Of a stretch of 5,694 nucleotides of DNA, positions 1 through 5,455 are shown one piece after another. The translations under genes and the position numbers were made by a program. Every line of letters begins with the position of its first letter. The first letter of the stretch is position 1. Source of the DNA: an uncultured Selenomonadales bacterium (GTDB taxonomy: Bacteria; Bacillota; Negativicutes; Selenomonadales; Selenomonadaceae); the NCBI GenBank assembly GCA_947305445.1, contig CAMZDU010000091.1:1-5694 (forward strand). The letters run 5' to 3'. The notes beneath the pieces are model-generated. The model did no database searches. It saw nothing but the letters and a program-made list of their open reading frames with translations, and was not told where the DNA came from.

Positions 1-113
1 CCGAACAGGCAAAAGCTTATTATTGGCGCGGCAAATATTATCAAAAGCTCGGCAACGAGGCAAAAGCTCAAGCAGACTTCGATAAAGCTAAAGAACTCGG
101 CTACAACGGCTGA
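1..113 (+). CDS. C-terminal end of a TPR-repeat protein (partial, 5' end outside window)
   Basis: The reading frame is open from position 3 and ends at TGA 111-113, giving the last 36 residues of a protein that starts before the window. The residues contain AYYWRGKYYQKLGNEAKA followed by QADFDKAKELGY. This matches a tetratricopeptide repeat: aromatic/Gly in helix A, LG at the turn, then A..DF.KA.EL in helix B. TPR modules mediate protein-protein contacts, and the last repeat commonly closes a superhelix at the C-terminus, as here. Nothing visible identifies the partner or cellular location. The gene is co-directional with ndk but separated by 151 bases containing a promoter, so a shared operon is not required. 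The TPR assignment is fairly safe; the full protein cannot be named. Confidence 0.8.
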   Translation, partial: EQAKAYYWRGKYYQKLGNEAKAQADFDKAKELGYNG

Positions 114-185
114 TTATCACGACAAAATTTTTTAACATTGCCGGCGTTAATCTGTAATGAATTTTTCACATCACGGACGGTGCAC

Positions 186-214
186 TTGTCTAAAGATTTT
201 TTGTCGCGTACAAT
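186..214 (+). promoter_or_regulatory. Probable sigma-70-type promoter of ndk
   Basis: TTGTCT at 186-191 (4 of 6 matches to TTGACA) is followed after exactly 17 bases by TACAAT at 209-214 (5 of 6 matches to TATAAT). Transcription would start near 221, leaving a leader of about 40 bases before the ndk start at 265 and including its ribosome binding site. It is the best promoter-like pair I found in the 114-264 gap. The rest of that gap is AT-rich; I see no strong terminator for the upstream TPR gene, only a weak TTAAC/GTTAA inverted repeat near 133-152. Confidence 0.55.
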
Positions 215-264
215 AATGCTCATCAACGCGCAAAATTATTCCGTACACGAGAGGAGATCATTTC

Positions 265-681
265 ATGGAAAAAACACTGGTGCTCATCAAGCCGGACGCT
301 TTCGGAAAAAATCACGCGGGCGACATTCTCAAAATTTACGAGGACGCGGGCTTTAAAATTGTCGCGGCCAAAGTCATGAAGATGACTGACGCGTTGGCCG
401 CCAAACATTACGCCGAGCACATCGGCAGGCCGTATTATCCCGCGCTGGTCGAATTCATGACGAGTGCGCCGATTATGGCGTTGGTTTTAAGCGGCGACGA
501 CGTGATAAAAAAAGTTCGCGAGCTTAACGGCGCGACCAATCCCGCCGAGGCCGCCGAAGGCACCGTTCGCAAACTCTACGCCGCAGACAAAACTAAAAAC
601 GCCGTGCACGCTTCCGACAGCCCGCAGAGTGCCGCACGAGAAATTCCGATTTTCTTCAGCGCGTGTGAAATATTCGACTGA
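265..681 (+). CDS. ndk: Nucleoside diphosphate kinase
   Basis: This cytoplasmic enzyme transfers the gamma-phosphate from ATP to other (d)NDPs through a phospho-histidine, balancing nucleotide pools. The 138-residue length suits the family (about 135-150). Visible hallmarks are TLVLIKPDA at residues 4-12 (Lys9 contacts phosphate), HYAEH around 48-52, GATNP at 89-93, GTVR at 99-102 (Arg102), and the signature NAVHASDS at 112-119, with Asn112 and catalytic His115. EIPIFF near 126-131 matches the conserved tail. The ATG at 265 is set by AGGAG at 252-256, 8 bases upstream. A promoter lies just upstream, so the gene is probably transcribed on its own. It converges with nrfA at a shared terminator. 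I see no sign of functional linkage to the nrf operon; adjacency is probably incidental. Confidence 0.96.
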   Translation: MEKTLVLIKPDAFGKNHAGDILKIYEDAGFKIVAAKVMKMTDALAAKHYAEHIGRPYYPALVEFMTSAPIMALVLSGDDVIKKVRELNGATNPAEAAEGTVRKLYAADKTKNAVHASDSPQSAAREIPIFFSACEIFD

Positions 682-698
682 CTTTTGCTCGTCACCGC

Positions 699-745
699 AA
701 AAAAAAAATCGCCGCTCCAAATTCGGAGTGGCGATAATTTTTTTT
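699..745. terminator. Bidirectional intrinsic terminator between ndk and nrfA
   Basis: An 11-base stem pairs 708-718 (ATCGCCGCTCC) with 725-735 (GGAGTGGCGAT), with one G-U wobble and a 6-base loop (719-724). A run of ten A residues (699-708) precedes it, partly within the stem base, and a T-rich run (738-745) follows it. Read rightward it terminates ndk, 27 bases after the stem-side stop; read leftward it terminates the nrf operon, about 20 bases after the nrfA stop. Two convergent genes sharing one symmetrical terminator fits the layout exactly. Confidence 0.92.
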
Positions 746-755
746 CGTCTGAAAT

Positions 756-2150
756 TTACTGCGCGGGTGCCGGTGCGGGAGCGGGTGCCGGTGCGCCAGG
801 AGCGATAGCGTCGGGGAATTTCGTATCCGTAAAAGGTTCAGTCGGCATCGGTTCAATCGCAAGCTCTCCGCCCTTGACTGCGGCGGTTGCGGATTCAATC
901 GCTTTGTGCGCCGCGTTAATCGATAAGCCAAGCGACTTCATCATCTTGTCGGGATTATGGAAGCCCATTGAACTTTCGGCGGAAACCCAATCCCAATACC
1001 ACTGAGCCTCGCGCACGAGCTGACGAGCATTGGCAAGTTGTTCGTCGGTTGCGCCCGCGAGTTTTGCGGCCTTAATGACTTTGTGAGCGCGAGCGGTCGT
1101 CTGTCCGGCAATGCGCTGAATCTTAAAGGTGTTGTCGTTAATCGTCTGCACGCGGTGCAACATGGTTTCGTAAGATTCGTCGTGGCATTTCGCGCAAGCA
1201 GAATCAAAATGTTTGAGCGGGTGCGTCATCCAATGCGAAGTATATTTTTGTCCGTCCTTGCGCATATACGGCATATGGCAATCGACGCAGGTGACGCCGT
1301 TAAGCGCGTGGACGCTGTCCGTCCAGCATTCAAAGTCGGGGTGCTGAACTTTCAACATCGCGGCACCGCTGTCGGGGTGAACCCAGTCGACATCAAATTT
1401 CGGGTCGTGACCGTCATGATAATATTTAAACTCTTCTTCAGGGCCGAGACCGTTGGCAAACGGCATATGAACGCGGCCGTCTTCTTTCTTCTTAAAATAA
1501 TATTCGTTGTGGCACTGGCCGCAGACATAAGCGCGCATTTCGTTATGCGAGGCCTTTGAAACGTCAACGCCGAGTTCTGCCATTGATTCAATGAAGCCTT
1601 GATTGTAAATGCGAAGTTGCATGGTATCGGGGTCGTGGCAGGTTGAGCAACCGAACCACTCGTCATCTTTAATGCGCCCTGCAATTTCGTCAAACGGTTT
1701 AGATGCGAATTCCCAACCGCTCTCCTTAAAGTAAACGTCGTACATATACGAGCTTTTGCAGACTATGCACGAGCCGAGCTGACCGGGGCGACGTTTGGAG
1801 TTCAAAATATCTTCGCCGGCGTACCAGTGACCGCGATCGTCGTCGTATTGAATCGAAAACTTGTAGCCTTTAAACAACTCAATCTGTTCGGGCTGTTCGG
1901 TAAGGTGCGAATAGGCGTCCGCGCCGCCAAAACCTGTCGGACTGGGCGATTTATCCATTGTCATCTTGTAAGAATTGAATTGCAACGGATAAGCCTCGGC
2001 ATAGGCCATGCGCGTCAACTTTTGGTCTTCGGGAATTTGTGCGAGTTCAAATTTCGTCGCGGGTTTGGCTATAACTCTGGCGAACAGTATCGCGAAAAAC
2101 GCCACGCATAAGACCAATGCGCCCGCGATGTATTTTTGCATCTTAGTCAA
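756..2150 (-). CDS. nrfA: Pentaheme cytochrome c nitrite reductase (ammonia-forming)
   Basis: NrfA catalyses the six-electron reduction of nitrite to ammonium on the outer side of the cytoplasmic membrane, the terminal step of respiratory ammonification. The protein is 464 residues with an N-terminal hydrophobic signal/anchor (about 7-28). Five heme sites are visible: the diagnostic CxxCK at 128-132 (CIVCK, lysine-ligated catalytic heme), then CSTCH 168-172, CGQCH 210-214, CVDCH 288-292 and CAKCH 319-323. Catalytic residues also fit: Arg106 (RGHWYA), Tyr217/218 after heme 3, and KVQH at 267-270, giving His270 and the K-x-Q pair typical of the calcium-containing class. His305, His310 and His398 are likely distal ligands. 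The TTG at 2150 is preferred because a GGAAGGGGG sequence lies 8 bases upstream; an ATG three codons later is 17 bases away. The C-terminus ends in an unusual Ala-Pro tail. It is the last gene of the operon and overlaps nrfH by 8 bases. Confidence 0.97.
   Translation of the reverse strand: MTKMQKYIAGALVLCVAFFAILFARVIAKPATKFELAQIPEDQKLTRMAYAEAYPLQFNSYKMTMDKSPSPTGFGGADAYSHLTEQPEQIELFKGYKFSIQYDDDRGHWYAGEDILNSKRRPGQLGSCIVCKSSYMYDVYFKESGWEFASKPFDEIAGRIKDDEWFGCSTCHDPDTMQLRIYNQGFIESMAELGVDVSKASHNEMRAYVCGQCHNEYYFKKKEDGRVHMPFANGLGPEEEFKYYHDGHDPKFDVDWVHPDSGAAMLKVQHPDFECWTDSVHALNGVTCVDCHMPYMRKDGQKYTSHWMTHPLKHFDSACAKCHDESYETMLHRVQTINDNTFKIQRIAGQTTARAHKVIKAAKLAGATDEQLANARQLVREAQWYWDWVSAESSMGFHNPDKMMKSLGLSINAAHKAIESATAAVKGGELAIEPMPTEPFTDTKFPDAIAPGAPAPAPAPAPAQ
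763..795 (-). repeat. Short direct repeat encoding the Ala-Pro tail of NrfA
   Basis: The 15-mer GCGGGTGCCGGTGCG occurs perfectly at 763-777 and 781-795, 18 bases apart. On the coding strand it specifies the alternating Ala-Pro residues at the C-terminus of NrfA (about residues 450-463). The period is a multiple of three, so copy changes would lengthen or shorten the tail without a frameshift. Confidence 0.8.
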
Positions 2151-2622
2151 CTTTAATACCCCCTTCCAAGTGATTCGAGCCGTGCGCGATTCTGCTGTGG
2201 CACTTCAAGCAATTTTCCTGCGAACCGTTTGGCGCGTTGTCGACGTAGGACATCGTTGCACTGTGGCAACGCATACAATTTTCGTTGACCATATTGCGGG
2301 CGTCGGCGTCTAGCTTAATTCGTTCGGGGTAGTCGCGCATAATTTCATGATACATATCAACCATACCCGTGCGCCCTTTTTCAATCAGATAATGCGCGGT
2401 GTTGTCGTGCGGCAGGTGACATTCAACGCAGTCTTGCTCACGGTGGCTGGACACGGCGAAAGTTTCTGCCTCATGCTTCATTGAGTGGCATTGTCCGCAA
2501 AAAGTTTTCGTGCCGCTCGCGTGCAAAAATCCCATGCCCACGCCGACCGCTAACACTCCGACGACAAAGCCGCCCGCCAGACATTTTAGCGTGTGCTTTT
2601 CAAGCAAATCTTTAATGCACAT
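2143..2622 (-). CDS. nrfH: Tetraheme cytochrome c quinol dehydrogenase NrfH (NapC/NirT family)
   Basis: NrfH anchors NrfA to the membrane, oxidises menaquinol and feeds electrons to NrfA. The 159-residue protein has one N-terminal transmembrane helix (about 14-34) and four c-type heme sites: CGQCH 42-46, CVECH 65-69, CMRCH 116-120 and CLKCH 138-142. Family-specific details agree. The first site extends to CxxCHxM (Met48), the unusual methionine ligand of heme 1. Asp89 lies where the structurally known family member has the Asp near heme 1. Late histidines (147, 151) are available as distal ligands. The ATG at 2622 follows GGGAGG (2630-2635) by 7 bases. It is the only ATG-started gene in the operon. 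Its stop lies inside the beginning of nrfA, so translation of the two partners is probably coupled. The 45-base gap upstream is AT-rich, with no convincing promoter. Confidence 0.96.
   Translation of the reverse strand: MCIKDLLEKHTLKCLAGGFVVGVLAVGVGMGFLHASGTKTFCGQCHSMKHEAETFAVSSHREQDCVECHLPHDNTAHYLIEKGRTGMVDMYHEIMRDYPERIKLDADARNMVNENCMRCHSATMSYVDNAPNGSQENCLKCHSRIAHGSNHLEGGIKVD
2159..2167 (-). promoter_or_regulatory. Ribosome binding site that favours the TTG start of nrfA
   Basis: The minus strand reads GGAAGGGGG here, within the last codons of nrfH. It is 8 bases from TTG (2148-2150) but 17 bases from the in-frame ATG at 2139-2141. Normal spacing supports the TTG, which implies an 8-base overlap with nrfH. 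Confidence 0.65.
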
Positions 2623-2667
2623 CTCGTTACCTCCCTTCTTGACGTTTATAAAAAAATTTTCAATTTG

Positions 2668-3057
2668 TTACCGCGTAATGTCCGAATTATCGTTATCCGC
2701 ATTGTTATCCGTCACCGTTTTGATAATGCCTCCTGCAAGAGCCGCCGCCGCAAAACCTGCTGCCCAAGGAGCTGCCGCCAAAACAACGCCGGTAGCTCCT
2801 GCCGAGGCAACTGCCGTAGCCGCAACTTTGGCAACCAAACCGCCTGCCGCAAGTTCGCCCGCCGCAATGCCGCGGACTTTGGCGCGTTCTTTGGTCGCTG
2901 AGGCAGTTTTCTTGGCTGTCTTTATCAAGTTAACTTTAATTGCGTTTACCGAAGGAATTTCCGTTGCCAATTTGTCCGCTCTTTCGAAAATAAAATTTTT
3001 CTTGGCAGATTTTGGAGGCGCGCTCATTTCATATTGTGCGGGCAGTTTTATCGGCAA
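2668..3057 (-). CDS. Unrecognised small Ala/Gly-rich protein in the ccm-nrf operon
   Basis: I do not recognise this 129-residue protein. The N-terminal third is polar, with PIKLPAQYEM and later a Lys-rich stretch (about 46-60, KTAKKTASATKERAK). Residues about 64-112 are almost entirely Ala, Gly, Val and Leu with small-residue spacing, broken by Ala-Pro-Trp near 96-98. This could form one or two membrane helices or a helical hairpin. The tail (116-129) is rich in Asn and Asp. There is no cysteine, no heme motif and no signal peptide at the N-terminus, so it is neither a cytochrome nor a CcmG/CcmH-type thiol protein. The TTG at 3057 is chosen because AAGGAAGTGAT (3062-3072), a 10 of 11 match to the anti-Shine-Dalgarno complement, sits just upstream. 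Alternatives are GTG 3066 or ATG 3027. It begins 5 bases after ccmF ends and precedes nrfH by 45 bases. Tight packing and a strong ribosome site argue that it is real; function is unknown. Confidence 0.75.
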   Translation of the reverse strand: MPIKLPAQYEMSAPPKSAKKNFIFERADKLATEIPSVNAIKVNLIKTAKKTASATKERAKVRGIAAGELAAGGLVAKVAATAVASAGATGVVLAAAPWAAGFAAAALAGGIIKTVTDNNADNDNSDITR

Positions 3058-3061
3058 TGTT

Positions 3062-3072
3062 ATCACTTCCTT
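3062..3072 (-). promoter_or_regulatory. Ribosome binding site setting the TTG start of the small gene
   Basis: AAGGAAGTGAT on the minus strand differs from AAGGAGGTGAT at one base, and its GGAAG core ends 8 bases before TTG (3055-3057). It overlaps the last codons and stop of ccmF, the arrangement expected for translational coupling. Confidence 0.65.
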
Positions 3073-5003
3073 TTTATTGCCAAAAAGGTACCGATACAAA
3101 TTGTCGCGACGCTCAACCACAGTAGCCAGATAAAAGGTTTTGTCGTGATGGTCGTCGTTATCGGCATGGCGGAAATTTTTTCCAGTGTCGGCAAAATTTC
3201 AAGCCGAGCCTTTTGCAAATCGCCGGAAATGCCCGTTAATCGAACGCGCCGTTTGCCGTTGAAGACTTCGACAGCTTGCGACGAGCCACCGTCGGGCGTG
3301 ACGACTATCAGCGGGTGAATCTCTTCGGAAATTTCGCCGTCGGTGATTGTGATTGAGGCCGTTGCTTGAATGGGACGCTCGTTGTCGTCATAATCAATGT
3401 GCGCGTCCTCGAACACGTAACCCAGCTCGCCGTCCATGGCGAAAAGATTTTTTGTAAGCAACAATTCTTGAACGCTGTCAATTTGCGGCGCATGGGGAGC
3501 AATGTAGACGTCACCCGAAAAATTTCTCAAGATAGCCGGTTCGCGAGCCGCGTCTTCGCCGTTGCCGCGCAGTTTGGTAAGGGCGCGAACAACTTCACCG
3601 TCAACTTTGTAGATGTAAAATTTTTGTCGCTCGTCCTCTCGGAAGGCTTGGCCTTCGTAAATGATTTCGTGTCCGGCAACCAAAGCTATCGTGCGCGGTT
3701 GAAATTCCTGTGTGACTGTTTCGCCCTGCGAAGAAATTACAATCGCCGCAAGCATTGCCAAAAAGCCGACGTGCGCAATTTTCCCGCCGAGACTGATTGA
3801 CCGACCGAATTTGACGAACGTGTAAATCATTAGCGCGAAGAGGACTGCGGCTATGGGTGCGGTGCTTTTGACGTAAAAATTTTCGTCGACCGCCGCCGCC
3901 TCGCCGAAAATTTGGCTTAGCAGTGGCATTGACATTCCGACCCAGACGATTGCCGCAATGAAAATTATCAGCAGACAGCTCAGCAAAATTATGAACGCCG
4001 ACTCGCCGAAGGATTCATACATTTTGCCCTGTGGCAATTCTTTCGCCTTGACGAGAATTATCGAAAGCCCGCCGATTAAGACGAGCGCATTGGCCAGAGC
4101 TATTGTCGCGCCGATTGACGTGCCCGCGAACGAGTGAACCGAGAAATCGCCCAGTATTCCCGACCGCGTTAAAAATGTGCCGTAAATTACCAGCGCGTAA
4201 GTGAACGTCGCCGCCACGTGAGCCGGAGCCGCCACCGCAGATTTTTTCCGCGCCAGGTTTATCAAATGCAACAGCACCGCACTCAACAGCCACGGCACCA
4301 GCGAGGAGTTTTCGACGGGATCCCAGCCCCAATAGCCGCCCCAGCCGAGAACTTTATAAGCCCAATAGCCGCCGATGAAAATTCCCGCGCCGAGAAAACT
4401 CCACGCGGTAAGCGTCCACTTGCGAGCTTCAGCCAACCACGAGCGCGACGCCGCTTCCGTCAAGAGCGAGCCTAAACTCAGCGCGAACGGCACGGCGAGC
4501 AACGCATAGCCGACGAAAATTATCGGCGGGTGAATCGCCATCCAAAAATCTTGCAACAGTGGATTGAGGCCGACGCCTTCGACGACCTGTGCAGGATTTT
4601 CGGCGAACGGTGACTTTGCCAACACGAGCAGAGTCAGCACACTTTGGAGCATGAAATAAATTCCCAGCGACGCCGCCGAAGTTCGACGGAAAGTCAACAC
4701 CGCGCCAACCGTTGCGTGAATCAACAACCACAGCAGGAACGAGCCTTGTTGCCCCGCCCAAAATGCCGAAATTTTATACAGCGTCGGCAATGTCGTCGAC
4801 GAGTAGCTCGCGACGTATTCGACGCTGAAATCGTTTTCAAAGATCAAATTCCACAGCAACAAGCTTGCCGCGACGATGAAGCTTGCCGACGTGAGCGCGA
4901 CGACTTTTGTCAAGCGAGCCGACGGAATTTTTTGCGCCAGACAGATTGACATAACTGCCAGTGCCGCCGCCAAGCCGCCGCCTAAAAGCAAATTCCCCGT
5001 CAA
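3063..5003 (-). CDS. ccmF: Cytochrome c heme lyase subunit CcmF (or its NrfE paralogue)
   Basis: CcmF accepts heme from holo-CcmE and attaches it to apocytochrome c outside the membrane. The 646 residues match the usual family length (about 640-660). About 13 membrane segments are visible, starting at 5-23 and ending at 624-642, with a soluble extracytoplasmic domain at about 430-620. The WWD heme-handling signature is at 221-231 (WGGYWGWDPVE). Conserved histidines are His158 (HPP), His262 (AHVAA), His290 (SVHSF, after GTFLTRSGIL) and His411 (KIAHVGF). These correspond to the four family histidines that bind the b heme and flank the WWD domain. The TTG at 5003 is preferred because GAGG of GAGGTGAT lies 7 bases upstream, spanning the ccmE stop; the nearby ATG is out of frame and stops at once. 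It follows ccmE by 4 bases. It is the only CcmF-type protein here beside a CxxCK-bearing NrfA, so it may play the NrfE role. That point is inference. Confidence 0.95.
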   Translation of the reverse strand: MTGNLLLGGGLAAALAVMSICLAQKIPSARLTKVVALTSASFIVAASLLLWNLIFENDFSVEYVASYSSTTLPTLYKISAFWAGQQGSFLLWLLIHATVGAVLTFRRTSAASLGIYFMLQSVLTLLVLAKSPFAENPAQVVEGVGLNPLLQDFWMAIHPPIIFVGYALLAVPFALSLGSLLTEAASRSWLAEARKWTLTAWSFLGAGIFIGGYWAYKVLGWGGYWGWDPVENSSLVPWLLSAVLLHLINLARKKSAVAAPAHVAATFTYALVIYGTFLTRSGILGDFSVHSFAGTSIGATIALANALVLIGGLSIILVKAKELPQGKMYESFGESAFIILLSCLLIIFIAAIVWVGMSMPLLSQIFGEAAAVDENFYVKSTAPIAAVLFALMIYTFVKFGRSISLGGKIAHVGFLAMLAAIVISSQGETVTQEFQPRTIALVAGHEIIYEGQAFREDERQKFYIYKVDGEVVRALTKLRGNGEDAAREPAILRNFSGDVYIAPHAPQIDSVQELLLTKNLFAMDGELGYVFEDAHIDYDDNERPIQATASITITDGEISEEIHPLIVVTPDGGSSQAVEVFNGKRRVRLTGISGDLQKARLEILPTLEKISAMPITTTITTKPFIWLLWLSVATICIGTFLAIKRK

Positions 5004-5007
5004 ATCA

Positions 5008-5379
5008 TCACCTCGGTTGCTGCCCCTCGTATTTGGACGGACACTTGATCAAAAGTTTCTTTGCGTGAAAAATTTCGTCGGCCGCGTCATATTTGCCGAC
5101 CGCGACGATGTGATAAGCCTCGTCGAACTGATCCGGCTTAATGCCGTCGAATTTAACGCGCATTGTCTCTCCGGTCGTCTCGTCAGACAGACTGAAGGTA
5201 AATTCATCGCAGTTCTGCACGGGAGCAAAATTTTTATCGAGCAGGCCTTTGACTTGTACGCTGCCGGTCGATGAACGCGCCTCGGCAATGCTGACATACG
5301 GCGTGACGCTCTCGGCCAGGTTCATGCCCGCGTAAGCGACGAAGCCCGCCAACAGGACAATCAAAAAAATTTTCCGCAC
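5008..5379 (-). CDS. ccmE: CcmE heme chaperone, Cys-type (CxxxY) variant
   Basis: CcmE binds heme covalently for a time on the outer membrane face and hands it to CcmF. With the chosen start the protein has 123 residues: one N-terminal membrane helix (about 4-18), then an OB-fold-like beta domain. That domain carries VKGLLDKNF, FSLSDETTG, MRVKFDGIKPDQFDE and IVAVGKYDAADEIFHAKKLL, all typical of the family. The heme-attachment motif is Cys113-Pro-Ser-Lys-Tyr117 (KCPSKYE), where classical CcmE has His-x-x-x-Tyr. This CxxxY form is known from Desulfovibrio-type and archaeal variant System I. The C-terminal tail after the motif is only 6 residues, much shorter than in E. coli. The GTG at 5379 is selected by AAGGAGG (5389-5395), 9 bases upstream. 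A longer frame back to 5463 would run through the promoter and put an Arg-rich stretch before the helix, so I reject it. It is the first gene of the operon. Confidence 0.93.
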   Translation of the reverse strand: MRKIFLIVLLAGFVAYAGMNLAESVTPYVSIAEARSSTGSVQVKGLLDKNFAPVQNCDEFTFSLSDETTGETMRVKFDGIKPDQFDEAYHIVAVGKYDAADEIFHAKKLLIKCPSKYEGQQPR

Positions 5380-5388
5380 AAGTTGCCG

Positions 5389-5395
5389 CCTCCTT
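5389..5395 (-). promoter_or_regulatory. Ribosome binding site setting the GTG start of ccmE
   Basis: A perfect AAGGAGG on the minus strand sits 9 bases before GTG (5377-5379). The upstream ATG in the same frame (5463) lies before the likely promoter, so it would not be in the main transcript. Confidence 0.75.
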
Positions 5396-5407
5396 CGATA
5401 AATTTTG

Positions 5408-5420
5408 ATGATTATATCAT
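5408..5420. promoter_or_regulatory. Palindrome overlapping the -10 element (possible operator)
   Basis: ATGAT-TAT-ATCAT is a perfect 5-3-5 inverted repeat that covers the -10 hexamer of the ccmE promoter. It is flanked by AT-rich arms AAATTTT (5400-5406) and AAAAATTT (5423-5430), which extend the symmetry imperfectly. A protein bound here would block RNA polymerase. AT-rich promoter DNA often gives such symmetry by chance, so this is a suggestion only. Confidence 0.25.
5411..5419 (-). promoter_or_regulatory. Extended -10 promoter of the ccmE-ccmF-nrfHA operon
   Basis: The minus strand reads TGATATAAT, a consensus TATAAT (5416-5411) preceded by the TGn extension (5419-5417). Transcription would start near 5404, about 25 bases before the ccmE GTG, leaving room for just the ribosome site. 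No good -35 hexamer is present at 16-18 bases (the sequence there is CAACAT). This fits an extended -10 promoter or one that relies on an activator. Confidence 0.65.
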
Positions 5421-5437
5421 TGAAAAATTTGCCATGT

Positions 5438-5453
5438 TGTTGCGCGTGCAACA
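5438..5453. promoter_or_regulatory. Candidate activator site with Crp/Fnr-like geometry
   Basis: TGTTGC-GCGT-GCAACA is a perfect 6-4-6 inverted repeat, equivalently TGTTG-N6-CAACA over 16 bases, the same architecture as Crp-type TGTGA-N6-TCACA sites. Its centre (5445.5) is about 41.5 bases upstream of the predicted start near 5404, the classical class II activator position. The promoter lacks a -35 element, as activated promoters often do. The sequence is not a consensus FNR (TTGAT-N4-ATCAA) or CRP site, so the regulator cannot be named. Confidence 0.4.
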
Positions 5454-5455
5454 CA

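Noticed and set aside
133..152. Hairpin after the TPR gene as an intrinsic terminator
   Set aside because: TTAAC/GTTAA is a 5-base AT-rich stem with a 10-base interior and no T run after it.
1038..1559. A long plus-strand open frame of 173 codons
   Set aside because: It lies wholly antisense to the heme-binding core of nrfA, has no good ribosome site, and its product looks like a shadow translation. nrfA on the other strand has all family motifs.
2623..2667. Possible internal promoter before nrfH (TATAAA near 2645-2650, minus strand)
   Set aside because: No acceptable -35 hexamer at proper spacing and no TG extension; a TATAAA in such AT-rich sequence is expected by chance. A weak secondary promoter cannot be excluded.
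3058..3120. Longer form of the small gene starting at ATG 3120
   Set aside because: This would overlap the conserved last membrane helix and C-terminus of ccmF by 58 bases with no ribosome site; the TTG at 3057 has a near-consensus one.
2510..3133. A 207-codon plus-strand open frame rich in Ala
   Set aside because: It is antisense to the start of nrfH and the small Ala/Gly-rich gene; the Ala-rich codons of the latter read as Ala/Pro/Thr-rich protein on the opposite strand. No promoter or ribosome site supports it.
5405..5420. FNR box (TTGAT ... ATCA) at the ccmE promoter
   Set aside because: The half-sites are separated by 6 bases rather than 4, the second lacks the final AA, and the position over the -10 is wrong for activation.
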